Assembly: GCA_038134525.1 (NCBI GenBank)
Contig: JAYPVI010000009.1
Location: 1 to 64,000 of the forward strand
Origin: GCA-002727735 sp038134525
GTDB lineage: Bacteria; Bacteroidota; Bacteroidia; Flavobacteriales_D; Parvicellaceae
Direction: 5' to 3'
DNA: 64,000 nt
Below the pieces are notes generated by a model. That model saw only the letters and a program-made list of their open reading frames with translations, had not been told where the DNA came from and made no database searches. Every line of letters begins with the position of its first letter. The stretch's first letter is position 1. Below, piece by piece: positions 26,337-35,496 of this stretch. A program made the translations under genes and the position numbers.

Positions 26337-27626
26337 ATGCTTTCGAAGCAAAAATTCCTAGTACAAATCATTTTGTTCCTTTTGTGGATTGGATCCATAA
26401 ATTACTCCGTAATTTATTACATGGGATTACACCAAAAGGGAGAATTGTTAGCTAAAACTGTTAATCTATCCATCAACTCTCTAATTTTTGTATTAATAGC
26501 AGCATCTCTTATCATTTTACACAAAATCAAAAAGACAATTAAGCTTCCCAGAATACAAGTTTTTTGGTTGCTTTTTGGAGTTATTATTTTAATGTCAATT
26601 GGGTCTTTAGTTCAATTAAAGTTTAAAGATGTGATACCTTCTTTAGTTCGATTTTTGAATTATTTTGGAATCTTTGTTTTGGCATACAACATCAGAATAG
26701 AAAATAATTCAACGTATTGTATTAAGATGTTAAAACCCTTCATCATCCTGTCTACAATAACTTGTTTAGGATTTGGCTTTTATGAAATATTTACTAATGA
26801 TATACAGTATTTAAACAATGCTTACAGAGTTTCTGGATCTTTTAAATTTCATCAGTTAGGATTTGGAATGTATTTATTCACCATTTTAACCTGCACCATC
26901 TTTTTCATGTACATCCCCAAAAATAAAGTCTTCAATAGGATCTTAGTTGGCATCGTAATATTACTATTGTTATACCTATTCATGCGAGTACATTCTAGGT
27001 TGTTATTTCTTTCCTTTTTTATTACTCTGGTAGTTATAGCTTTTACAGCAACAAAACAATTATTAGTAAAATTTAAAATAATAACTGCAACCTTGTTTTT
27101 GTTGGTATCTGGGCTTTTTCTAATGTTTAATTTTGATTTTCAACCGAGATTAAAAAATCTATTATTATCTGGAAGTAATAATGGTTTTGTTGATTCATCT
27201 TCCAAAACTAGATTTGATATTATTGAAAACAGCTTAGCTGCCATTGATGAAATTGATTTATTATTTGGAAAAGGGTTAGGATCTTTCAATAGTTTTTACG
27301 AGAAAGCAGGTCAAAAAAAAGGAGTTGCAGCACACAATAACTATCTATTATTTTTAATTGAAGGGGGAATTATAGCATTAGCTGCGTATATTCTTTTTGA
27401 ATTCATTATGATAATAAAATTTTTTAAATTCATTAAAAATAGTTTTCAAATAAATAATGATAAAGACAAAAAATTACTTTTTGTTGCTGCAACTCTATTT
27501 ATTGGAATTGAATTTCTTGGTTTCTTATTAAATAATTATTATTTCTATCAATCCGAAACTATAATTTGGTTATTACTTGGATTTACTGGTCCTATATTAG
27601 AAAGAAAAGTAGAAATTCATGTTTAA
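26337..27626 (+). CDS. Wzy-like polymerase or O-antigen ligase
   Basis: The 429-residue integral membrane protein has about 11 hydrophobic segments and one long periplasmic loop (about residues 270-340, with GSNNGFVDSSSKTRFDIIENS and FGKGLGSFNSF), the pattern of Wzy_C/WaaL superfamily proteins. HNNYLLFLIEGGIIAL is the characteristic conserved histidine region. It overlaps the next gene by 8 bases. With two such proteins here, one may polymerise and the other ligate, but which is which cannot be told. Confidence 0.83.
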   Translation: MLSKQKFLVQIILFLLWIGSINYSVIYYMGLHQKGELLAKTVNLSINSLIFVLIAASLIILHKIKKTIKLPRIQVFWLLFGVIILMSIGSLVQLKFKDVIPSLVRFLNYFGIFVLAYNIRIENNSTYCIKMLKPFIILSTITCLGFGFYEIFTNDIQYLNNAYRVSGSFKFHQLGFGMYLFTILTCTIFFMYIPKNKVFNRILVGIVILLLLYLFMRVHSRLLFLSFFITLVVIAFTATKQLLVKFKIITATLFLLVSGLFLMFNFDFQPRLKNLLLSGSNNGFVDSSSKTRFDIIENSLAAIDEIDLLFGKGLGSFNSFYEKAGQKKGVAAHNNYLLFLIEGGIIALAAYILFEFIMIIKFFKFIKNSFQINNDKDKKLLFVAATLFIGIEFLGFLLNNYYFYQSETIIWLLLGFTGPILERKVEIHV

Positions 27627-28803
27627 TCTCAGTAAAATCTCTTTTTGGCTTTTCTTATCTATACCAAGCACCTTGTTTTTAGATAAAATAGTGTCAAGTA
27701 TATTAATCGGAATACTTTTCCTAATAAACATTCCAAAAATTTTCAAGGTTGAAATCCTGCTCTCCATTTTGAAAAATAAAACTCTACTTTTTAGCATACT
27801 TTATTTTTTGCTACACGCTATAGCGTTATCCTATACAAAAGACATAGATAATGGTTTAAACTCATTAGAAATCATTCTTAGCTTTTTACTTATTCCATTA
27901 ATTGGCGTAAGTATGATAAGTGGAAATGGTTCAAAAAAAATCAGCCATTTCTTTTTAGAAAAATTATATAATGTGTTTACGATTGTTGGTGTTTTAGCAA
28001 TGACCATTTGCTTGTTAAACGCATTTTACAAGGTCAATTTCGGAAATGGTTCTAAAGATTATTGGTTTTTTTACAGAGGACTTTCCTCTCCTTTATGGAA
28101 AATCCACCCTATCTACCTTGCTTATTATCTCAATTTTTTATTAAGCATTTTGCTTTTATACGAATGGAAATTAAAATGGAAGTTCCAACATTTAGCCAAG
28201 TGGTCACTTGTATTATTAACATTAGCCTTCCTTGTTTTACTTTCTGCCAGAACTCCTTTACTTATTACTTTTACCATAATTGTAATTTTCCTTTACAATA
28301 GATTAAAGATCAGTAAAGTTATTTTTGCTTTAACCACTTTAACGTTAATAATCGCTTCTATTTTTGCGCTATATGGAACTAACAATAGGTTTAAAGAATT
28401 ATTTAATGAAAATGGCATTCTACAAGAGGATAGAGTTCAAACCTGGAGAAGTGCTTACGAAGTTGCGACAACTCATTTTTGGATTGGTGTTCCAAAAGGT
28501 GATTTAGATACTGTATTAGAAAAAAGTTATCGGAAATTTAATCATTTAAAAGGCATAGATAGATCTTATAATTGCCATAACCAATACCTCCAACAGTGGT
28601 GTTATTTTGGTATATTTGGATTACTTTTTTTCATATCTTGGCTATACCATGTATTTAAAGCATCAATTAAAACAAATCTAATTTTACAACTTCTACTTTT
28701 TAGTATTCTTATTTACTTTTGTACAGAATCTATCTTATCTGTGAATAAAGGGATAATATTTGTTTCTTATTTTTTCACTTTAATTGCTATTTATGAAAAA
28801 TAA
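27619..28803 (+). CDS. O-antigen ligase-like membrane protein
   Basis: A 394-residue multi-pass protein of the same WaaL/Wzy_C superfamily as its neighbour. It has the pattern RAFFLSL-like hydrophobic segments and a large loop with EDRVQTWRSAYEVATTHFWIGVPKGD and HNQYLQQWCYFGIFGL, matching the conserved NxxL/H-N-Q-Y-L signature of ligases. The start overlaps the preceding gene by 8 bases, so coupled translation is likely. It is probably the ligase or second polymerase of the surface glycan. Confidence 0.83.
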   Translation: MFNLSKISFWLFLSIPSTLFLDKIVSSILIGILFLINIPKIFKVEILLSILKNKTLLFSILYFLLHAIALSYTKDIDNGLNSLEIILSFLLIPLIGVSMISGNGSKKISHFFLEKLYNVFTIVGVLAMTICLLNAFYKVNFGNGSKDYWFFYRGLSSPLWKIHPIYLAYYLNFLLSILLLYEWKLKWKFQHLAKWSLVLLTLAFLVLLSARTPLLITFTIIVIFLYNRLKISKVIFALTTLTLIIASIFALYGTNNRFKELFNENGILQEDRVQTWRSAYEVATTHFWIGVPKGDLDTVLEKSYRKFNHLKGIDRSYNCHNQYLQQWCYFGIFGLLFFISWLYHVFKASIKTNLILQLLLFSILIYFCTESILSVNKGIIFVSYFFTLIAIYEK

Positions 28804-29578
28804 AGATTTCGATGATTTTGATTTGGTGAAACTGGGACAGCTTTTATTCAGCATTTACAATCGAAGAAAAAGACTTATATTCTTTTTATTCATTTCTACT
28901 TTTTCAATAGGTATTTATCATTTTTCAATAAATAATGGAAAATCATCATCTTTTTATCTTATAAAATGCAATGATCATTTCTTTCAAAACAACAATAATG
29001 ACACCAAACAAATTGGTTTAGAGATCAGTTATAACCTTTCAAATTATGTAACAAATAAAAATTATGAAAGCCTTTCTAAAATGATTGGAGTTGATCTTAA
29101 TATAGTAAAATCTATCCATAAAATAAAAGTAGTAAATATCACCAAAAATGACAACCAAAATTATTTCAGATTGTACATCCATTTTAATAATAATGACAGC
29201 ATACATGGTATTATTTATCCCTTACTTAACTACATGAACAATCAACCCTTATTACAAAAGCAAAAAACACTTAACAAACTGTTTTATAATCAGTTTGTAA
29301 AAGATTTACAGCTAAAGATTAATAACATCCCCAATTTTAATGGAGAATTTCATAACAATGAAGAAACGATTATGGAACTTATAAAACAGAAAAATGAAAT
29401 TCTCATAAAAAGGGAATTAAATGAACCTTTTTATCTTTTAAATAAAGAAAACAACATTGTCAATAAAGAAAATTATGCCTTATTATTTTTTAAATACTTT
29501 TTTTATTTCCTCTTTATCTCTTTCACCGTGGTACTACTACTAGAAGGGAAAATATTTATAGAAAAACAAAATTCATAA
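28793..29578 (+). CDS. Putative Wzz-like chain-length regulator
   Basis: The 261-residue protein has one hydrophobic segment at about residues 30-52 (LIFFLFISTFSIGIYHFS), an extracytoplasmic central region and a second near the C-terminus (about 235-255). This two-helix topology, with the cytoplasmic ends short, is that of Wzz-type chain-length determinants. The sequence itself is not clearly homologous, so the call rests on topology and location. I prefer the ATG at 28793 over the TTG at 28784. It overlaps the ligase-like gene by 11 bases and is the last gene of the locus. Confidence 0.55.
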   Translation: MKNKDFDDFDLVKLGQLLFSIYNRRKRLIFFLFISTFSIGIYHFSINNGKSSSFYLIKCNDHFFQNNNNDTKQIGLEISYNLSNYVTNKNYESLSKMIGVDLNIVKSIHKIKVVNITKNDNQNYFRLYIHFNNNDSIHGIIYPLLNYMNNQPLLQKQKTLNKLFYNQFVKDLQLKINNIPNFNGEFHNNEETIMELIKQKNEILIKRELNEPFYLLNKENNIVNKENYALLFFKYFFYFLFISFTVVLLLEGKIFIEKQNS

Positions 29579-29620
29579 TTAAAACTTTTATTTAAGTGTA
29601 TAACTAGAATTATTTAATGC

Positions 29621-29646
29621 AAAACTCAAATATAAATTTGAGTTTT
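29621..29646. terminator. Hairpin at the end of the polysaccharide locus
   Basis: AAAACTCAAAT and ATTTGAGTTTT form a perfect 11-base stem with a 4-base loop, 42 bases after the last polysaccharide gene. The 3' arm ends in a T-run. It is the strongest hairpin in this spacer and probably ends transcription of the cluster before the next unit begins at about 29730. Confidence 0.7.
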
Positions 29647-29713
29647 CATTAAAAATCATAAAACAAACATAATAGATGAAGCTGTAATTCGGCTGATGTA
29701 ATTTTGAATTTAG

Positions 29714-29721
29714 TAAATTTG
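29714..29721 (+). promoter_or_regulatory. Candidate -7 box for the 29741 unit
   Basis: TAAATTTG matches TAnnTTTG and ends 19 bases before the ATG. A second match, TAATTTTG, is at 29699-29706. Either could start the unit that runs through menC and menE. Confidence 0.45.
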
Positions 29722-29740
29722 ACATCTTAAATTAAGAATA

Positions 29741-30142
29741 ATGGTATCAACATTAAAAGATAGAGTTAAAGAAATTCAAGAAAAGATTGCAACATGCTTA
29801 TCATTAAATATTGACCAATTGGTATTTGAATTTAATGAAATGGCTGATTATGTTGATTTGGATTTATTTACTATTAACGCTGTTCATAAACAACAATTTT
29901 TCTTCTATTCTACAGAAGGTAGAGATAAGATTGAAGCACTAGAAATGATGCTAAAATATGCTAAGAACAACCTCAATATTGAAGACTCATTTACCATCCA
30001 ATGGAAATTAAAAGGATCTACAGAAATTCACCAATCTTACTTTAGAGCTTTTAATATGATGGATGCTCTTGATAAATTTTATTATGGAAGAAGTATTAAT
30101 TCCATTATAATATACAGCGTAACATTAAATCCAATAGCATAA
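29741..30142 (+). CDS. Conserved hypothetical protein
   Basis: A 133-residue soluble protein with an N-terminal helix (LKDRVKEIQEKIATCL) and mixed strand and helix content. I do not recognise a family. No signal peptide, membrane segment or catalytic motif is seen. It is acidic at the N-terminus and ends in strands (SINSIIIYSVTLNPIA). The stop codon shares one base with the start of the thioesterase gene (TAATG), so it is likely cotranslated. Location with the menaquinone genes hints at a link but does not prove it. Confidence 0.65.
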   Translation: MVSTLKDRVKEIQEKIATCLSLNIDQLVFEFNEMADYVDLDLFTINAVHKQQFFFYSTEGRDKIEALEMMLKYAKNNLNIEDSFTIQWKLKGSTEIHQSYFRAFNMMDALDKFYYGRSINSIIIYSVTLNPIA

Positions 30143-30549
30143 TGATTATAACCAATGTCATGGTTCGATTCTCCGATATTGACATGGCAGGAAATGTGCA
30201 TAACAGTAATTATCTTAGCTATTTTGAACAAGCAAGAATTGACTTTCTAACTAAAATTTCTGGTCTAAATTGGGACTGGAGAAAGAAAGGCTTGTTAATT
30301 GGAAGAATCGAAGTAGATTATATTAACCCCCTTCACTTAAGAGATAAAGTGTACATCAAAACTGTTTGTGATCACGTTGGAAATAAAAGCTTTACGCTTT
30401 CATATACTTTATTTAAAAAAACAATAGATGGTGATTTACTGTGTACAAGAGGTAGAAGTATCCTTATATGCATGGATTTTGAAACCAATATTTCTGTTCC
30501 AATTTTTCAAGAATGGAGAAAACATTTAATGAAACTTACTATTTCTTAA
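30142..30549 (+). CDS. 4-hydroxybenzoyl-CoA-type thioesterase
   Basis: A 135-residue hotdog-fold acyl-CoA thioesterase. It has the 4HBT signature VRFSDIDMAGNVHNSNYLSYFEQARIDFL-type N-terminus (the DxDxxGNVNN region, residues about 9-19). It sits directly before menC and menE, so it may be the 1,4-dihydroxy-2-naphthoyl-CoA thioesterase step of menaquinone synthesis. That assignment is inferred from location, as the family has many substrates. Confidence 0.85.
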   Translation: MIITNVMVRFSDIDMAGNVHNSNYLSYFEQARIDFLTKISGLNWDWRKKGLLIGRIEVDYINPLHLRDKVYIKTVCDHVGNKSFTLSYTLFKKTIDGDLLCTRGRSILICMDFETNISVPIFQEWRKHLMKLTIS

Positions 30550-30568
30550 AAAGTAATTAAATAAGTGC

Positions 30569-31624
30569 ATGTTAAAAGCACAATTCAAAAAATACATTTT
30601 AAAATTTAAAACACCAAGTGGAACAAGTAGAGGTGTAATAAAAGAAAAAACCTCTTGGTTTATTAAAATTTACCATGAATCTAACCCCGAAGTATTTGGC
30701 TTAGGTGAATGTGGACCAATTGAAGGATTAAGTAGAGACCCCATAAACTTAATAGATGAAAAGTTGTCAGAACTATGTGAAAACATAAATAATTACCAAA
30801 ATGTAATTATAGATACTTTTCCAAGTATTCAATTCGGATTAGAAATGGCACTGCTAGATCTTGAAAATAAAGGAAAAAGAAATCTATTTCAAAATAAGTT
30901 TACAAACAGTAAGAAAAACATTAAAATAAATGGCCTAATATGGATGGGTGATTACGAATTTATGTCTGATCAAATTAAGATTAAATTAGAAGAAGGATTT
31001 CATTGCATAAAAGTCAAGATTGGATCTTTAAATTTTAATGATGAGTTGAGCTTATTAAAAAAGATAAGAAAGAATTTTTATTCAACAGACTTAGAAATAA
31101 GAGTAGATGCAAACGGAGCTTATACATTAACAAATATTAATAGTATTCTTTCTGAATTAGATAAATTGGATATCCATTCTATAGAACAACCTATTTCAGT
31201 GAATCAATGGGATGAAATGAAAAAGCTCTGTAAAGAAAGTCCAATACCCATTGCATTAGATGAAGAACTTATAAGACCATTTGAAATAAACGAAAAAGAA
31301 AATTTAATTCATCATATAAATCCTCATTACATTATTTTAAAACCCTCTATGCTTGGAGGTTTTAAAGAAACAAAAGATTGGATTGAGTTAGCTGAAAAGA
31401 ATAATATTGGTTGGTGGATTACTTCGGCTTTAGAATCTAACTTGGGATTAAATGCCATTGCACAATTTTGTGGAAATTTTGAAAATAAGTTACCTCAAGG
31501 TTTAGGTACGGGAAGTTTATATCTAAACAACTTTAATAGTCCATTAAAAGTAGAAAACCAATACCTGTCGTACGATATTAAAAGAGAATGGGATTTTAAT
31601 CAATTAGTTTTCAATGATGATTAA
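30569..31624 (+). CDS. menC: o-Succinylbenzoate synthase
   Basis: MenC dehydrates SHCHC to o-succinylbenzoate in menaquinone synthesis. The 351-residue enolase-superfamily enzyme has the catalytic KVKIG lysine pair region, the metal ligands in RVDANGAY, IEQP and ALDEE, and ILKPSMLGG with the second catalytic lysine. The C-terminal SALESNLGLNAIAQ is typical. It overlaps menE by 11 bases. MenG/UbiE is at 7451-8182, and other menaquinone genes (menF, menD, menB, menA) are outside this window. Confidence 0.92.
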   Translation: MLKAQFKKYILKFKTPSGTSRGVIKEKTSWFIKIYHESNPEVFGLGECGPIEGLSRDPINLIDEKLSELCENINNYQNVIIDTFPSIQFGLEMALLDLENKGKRNLFQNKFTNSKKNIKINGLIWMGDYEFMSDQIKIKLEEGFHCIKVKIGSLNFNDELSLLKKIRKNFYSTDLEIRVDANGAYTLTNINSILSELDKLDIHSIEQPISVNQWDEMKKLCKESPIPIALDEELIRPFEINEKENLIHHINPHYIILKPSMLGGFKETKDWIELAEKNNIGWWITSALESNLGLNAIAQFCGNFENKLPQGLGTGSLYLNNFNSPLKVENQYLSYDIKREWDFNQLVFNDD

Positions 31625-32675
31625 AACGGATTACAAGGGCATTTTCTCCCTATGTGAAGCAGAAATTAAAGGAATTGATCCAGATTTAATTCGAGTTCTT
31701 GATTTTTGGGATTCTAAATCAGATTATTTAACGGTAAACACTTCAGGGTCTACTGGAAAGCCTAAATCTATTAAACTCAAAAGAGAATATATAATTAACA
31801 GTGCAACAGCAACATTACGCTATTTTGAATTGAAAAAAGGGAGTTCATTTTTATGTTGTATGCCATTTAAATATATAGGTGGCATTATGATGTTAATAAG
31901 AGCACTTGTAAATGAAGGAGTGATTTTTTTAGAAAAACCTTCAAGAAATCCATTACAACAATTAGAAAAACAAATAGACTTAGGTGCTATGTCCACATCT
32001 CAAACTCGTAATGCAATGCTAAAAATGAAAAAGACAGCACTTATAAAAAATCTTATTATTGGAGGAGGTGATTTAACTAATGAAGATGACTTAAATTTAA
32101 GCAAACTAAAAACCGCTTGTTTTCATTCATTTGGAATGACAGAAACCATATCTCACATCGCTTTAAGGCGTATTGATTCTAGTATAAAAAACAAACAATA
32201 TAAGTGCCTTGATCATGTTCATGTTAGCACTAATAAAAAAGGACAATTGATGATAAAATCAAAAGAGATAGGTATTGAAAGTATAGTGACAAATGATATT
32301 GTTGAAATAACTGGTTATCAGCAATTTAGATATTTAGGCAGACTTGACAATGTGATTAATTCTGGTGGTTTAAAAATTCACCCTGAACAAGTAGAAGAAA
32401 CCATGAGTCAACTTCTAGATTCTTCTCAATTTTTTATTGATAAAGAACCTCATAAGGAATTGGGAGAACTTTGTATAATGATTTGCAAAAAGACATACGA
32501 TGAAAATTTAATCAAAGCCTCTTTAAAAAACTTTCAAAGCAGAAAATATGCTCCAAAAAAAGTGTATTGGGTTGATGAAATATATTTTAATTCTAATCAC
32601 AAAATTGACCGAATAAAAACCAAAAAGGAAGCTTTTTTAATAAACAATTACAAAAGGTTAAGTTCAATAATGTAA
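31614..32675 (+). CDS. menE: o-Succinylbenzoate-CoA ligase (short AMP-binding enzyme)
   Basis: An adenylate-forming enzyme that activates o-succinylbenzoate as its CoA thioester. Motifs are the P-loop TSGSTGKPKSIKLKR, FHSFGMTETISHIAL, RYLGRLDNVINSGGLKIHPEQVE and the C-terminal catalytic lysine region NHKIDRIKTKKE. At 353 residues it is shorter than the usual 450-500, with a small N-terminal part. I recall this as normal for MenE-like proteins of Bacteroidota. It overlaps menC by 11 bases, which supports the assignment. Confidence 0.88.
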   Translation: MMIKTDYKGIFSLCEAEIKGIDPDLIRVLDFWDSKSDYLTVNTSGSTGKPKSIKLKREYIINSATATLRYFELKKGSSFLCCMPFKYIGGIMMLIRALVNEGVIFLEKPSRNPLQQLEKQIDLGAMSTSQTRNAMLKMKKTALIKNLIIGGGDLTNEDDLNLSKLKTACFHSFGMTETISHIALRRIDSSIKNKQYKCLDHVHVSTNKKGQLMIKSKEIGIESIVTNDIVEITGYQQFRYLGRLDNVINSGGLKIHPEQVEETMSQLLDSSQFFIDKEPHKELGELCIMICKKTYDENLIKASLKNFQSRKYAPKKVYWVDEIYFNSNHKIDRIKTKKEAFLINNYKRLSSIM

Positions 32676-32684
32676 TTTTAAATT

Positions 32685-33197
32685 GTGTTTTTATACTTTT
32701 TCATCCCATTATACAACCTATTTTATTTCTTTAGTCCACATATTGAAGAAATTAACAACATACACGAAACGTACATTTCTATAACCTCAATTGAACTAAA
32801 AGAGGATAAATCTGTTGAAATAAGCATGGAGTTAAACGCAGACGATTTCATGTATGTGTATGAAAAAGAAACGCAACAACAAATTACCACTACTTTTGAA
32901 AACAATATTGAGCACTTCAACGATACATTAGTTATATCATTTATTAATAATCACTTCAAGATAAAAAGCAATGAAAAGGAACTCAATCTAGTTATTTTGG
33001 GAAACGAAATTTTAAATGATGGCAGATTCCTTGTTTACATCACTAGTGAAATGAAACATAAGCCAAAATCATTTTTGGTAGAAAATAATATCTTTATGAA
33101 CGTTTTTCATAGTCAAAAGAATATGATCAATTTAACAGGTTTAATTAACCAAAGTACTACACTTACCAAATATGAAACATCTCATCAGTTCCTTTAA
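32685..33197 (+). CDS. DUF6702-like exported protein
   Basis: This 170-residue protein starts at a GTG (32685) with a hydrophobic N-terminus (FLYFFIPLYNLFYFF), which is probably a signal or anchor. The rest is beta-rich: HETYISITSIELKEDKSVEISMEL-like strands, and FMYVYEKETQQQ. It resembles the family called DUF6702 that precedes M1 peptidases in Bacteroidota, by recollection. It overlaps the M1 peptidase gene by 26 bases, so the two are likely coupled and act in the same compartment. Confidence 0.7.
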   Translation: MFLYFFIPLYNLFYFFSPHIEEINNIHETYISITSIELKEDKSVEISMELNADDFMYVYEKETQQQITTTFENNIEHFNDTLVISFINNHFKIKSNEKELNLVILGNEILNDGRFLVYITSEMKHKPKSFLVENNIFMNVFHSQKNMINLTGLINQSTTLTKYETSHQFL

Positions 33198-35496
33198 AGT
33201 ATTTTACACTTTATTTACCATTTCTATTGCGTTAATTTCATTCGCACAAAACCCTAATTTGAATTACAATAAGTTTAAGCAACTTAAGGAAGAAATGGCT
33301 ACTCCAAATGTATACCGCACTGCAGGAGGCGCACCGGGGCATGCTTATTATCAAAATGAGGCTGATTACATCATGAATCTAACTCTTAATGATCAAGAAC
33401 AAAAGATTTCTGGAAGTGAAACCATTACCTATCACAACAATAGCCAAGATAAACTGGAATACTTATGGCTACAGTTAGATCAAAACAAAAGGGCACAAAA
33501 TTCGGATAGTTATAAAATTCAAACAGGTGGTATCCATTCTTTAAATACAAGAGCAATAAAAAATATGGATCCTGAATTTAAAGGTGGTTTTAACATAACC
33601 AATGTTACCAAGCAAAATGGTGCTAAACAATCTTATACTATACATAATACCATGATGAGAATCAATCTAGACAAACCTTTACTTCCAGGAACTAGTTACT
33701 CATTCAACATAGACTGGTGGTACAACATTAATAACCGAATGGAAATTGGAGGAAGGTCAGGTTATGAGTATTTTGATAAAGATGACAACTATTTATACAC
33801 CATTGCTCAATTTTTTCCAAGAATGTGTGTATACAATGATACTGAAGGGTGGCAAAACAAACAATTCCTAGGAAGTGGTGAATTCACTTTACCGTTTGGA
33901 GATTATGATGTGAAAATAGCTGTTCCTGTAGATCATGTCGTAGCAGCAACTGGAAATTTAGTAAATACCGATGAAATTCTTAGTGAAGAACAAATTAAAC
34001 GTCTTGAGTTAGCTAGAAAAAGTGAAAAAGAACCCGTTTTTATAATTAACGAAAAAGAAGCCATCAAAAATGAAAAGCAACGTAAAAAAGGAATGAAAAC
34101 ATGGCATTTTAAAGCTGAAAATGTCCGTGATTTTGGATGGGCCTCTTCCAGAAAATTTATTTGGGATGCGATGGTTGTAAAACAAAATTCTAATGACGTA
34201 CTAGCCATGTCGTTTTACCCAAAAGAAGGAAACCCACTATGGGAACAATACAGTACCAAAACTGTTGCTCACACCCTGAGATGTTATTCAAAATATACTT
34301 TTGATTACCCTTACCCAGTAGCTATTTCAGTTCATTCCAAGTCGATTGGAATGGAATACCCTATGATATGTTTTAATGGGGGAAGACCAGATGAAGATGG
34401 AACTTACTCCAAAAGAACTAAATACGGCATGATTAGTGTCATCATACACGAAGTTGGTCATAATTACTTCCCTATGATCATTAACTCAGATGAGAGACAA
34501 TGGACTTGGATGGATGAAGGATTAAATACTTTCCTTCAATACTTAACGGAACAAGAATTTGAAAAAGGGTATCCATCAAGAAGAGGACCAGCTTATAGAA
34601 TAGTAGATTATATGAAAGGAAATAAAGAAAGAATATCTCCAATCATGACAAATAGCGAATCCATCCATCAATTTGGAAATAATGCTTACGGTAAACCAGC
34701 AACTGCAATGAATATTTTAAGAGAAACCATAATGGGTAGAGAATTATTTGATTTCGCATTTAAAATGTATTCCAATAGATGGATGTTTAAGCACCCAAAT
34801 CCTGAAGATTTATTTAGAACCATGGAGGACGCCAGTTCCGTTGATTTAGACTGGTTTTGGAGAGGTTGGTTTTACACTACCGACCACGTGGATATTAGCC
34901 TAGATGAAGTTCGTTACTACAAAATCAACAATCAAGATCCAAAAGAATTAAATGCTGAAAGCAAGAAAAAATTTGAGGAAATTAAGGTAAAAGACATATC
35001 AAATCAACGAAATAAAGACATCGTAACTTACAGAGAAATAGATAGTAAATTAAGTGATTTTTACACTTCATATGATGAATTTTATACAACAAAAAAACAA
35101 CTGAAAAAGTTTGAAAATTTCCAGGCAAACCTAGATGAAGATGAAAAACAGATTTTAAAGGAGAATAAGCACTATTATGAAATAAAGTTTAAAAATATTG
35201 GAGGTTTAGTTATGCCTATATTTTTAGATTTCACCCTTGAAAATAACACTCACCAACTTATCAAGATACCAGCTGAAATTTGGATGAAAAACAATGACGA
35301 GATTACTAAAGTATTTGCTTTTGACCATGAAGTTAAACAAATTGAATTGGATCCATTTTTAGAAACTGCTGATACCGATCGAAACAATAATTACTGGCCT
35401 TCTTACATAGAGCCAAGTAAGTTTGAACTATATCAGTATAAAAATAGAAAAGAAAGATCTGACAGCAACCCCATGAAAGAAAGTAGAAAAAAATAA
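33172..35496 (+). CDS. Exported M1-family metallopeptidase
   Basis: This gluzincin aminopeptidase has 774 residues, with a signal peptide (residues about 1-26, ending ALISFAQ). The M1 core shows SIGMEYP (exopeptidase GxMEN-like), HEVGH (His426, Glu427, His430) and the third ligand Glu449 in WTWMDEGLNTF, exactly 18 residues after the HEVGH motif. The C-terminal region is lysine-rich with no sorting domain. It probably trims peptides in the periplasm or at the surface. Confidence 0.93.
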   Translation: MKHLISSFKVFYTLFTISIALISFAQNPNLNYNKFKQLKEEMATPNVYRTAGGAPGHAYYQNEADYIMNLTLNDQEQKISGSETITYHNNSQDKLEYLWLQLDQNKRAQNSDSYKIQTGGIHSLNTRAIKNMDPEFKGGFNITNVTKQNGAKQSYTIHNTMMRINLDKPLLPGTSYSFNIDWWYNINNRMEIGGRSGYEYFDKDDNYLYTIAQFFPRMCVYNDTEGWQNKQFLGSGEFTLPFGDYDVKIAVPVDHVVAATGNLVNTDEILSEEQIKRLELARKSEKEPVFIINEKEAIKNEKQRKKGMKTWHFKAENVRDFGWASSRKFIWDAMVVKQNSNDVLAMSFYPKEGNPLWEQYSTKTVAHTLRCYSKYTFDYPYPVAISVHSKSIGMEYPMICFNGGRPDEDGTYSKRTKYGMISVIIHEVGHNYFPMIINSDERQWTWMDEGLNTFLQYLTEQEFEKGYPSRRGPAYRIVDYMKGNKERISPIMTNSESIHQFGNNAYGKPATAMNILRETIMGRELFDFAFKMYSNRWMFKHPNPEDLFRTMEDASSVDLDWFWRGWFYTTDHVDISLDEVRYYKINNQDPKELNAESKKKFEEIKVKDISNQRNKDIVTYREIDSKLSDFYTSYDEFYTTKKQLKKFENFQANLDEDEKQILKENKHYYEIKFKNIGGLVMPIFLDFTLENNTHQLIKIPAEIWMKNNDEITKVFAFDHEVKQIELDPFLETADTDRNNNYWPSYIEPSKFELYQYKNRKERSDSNPMKESRKK

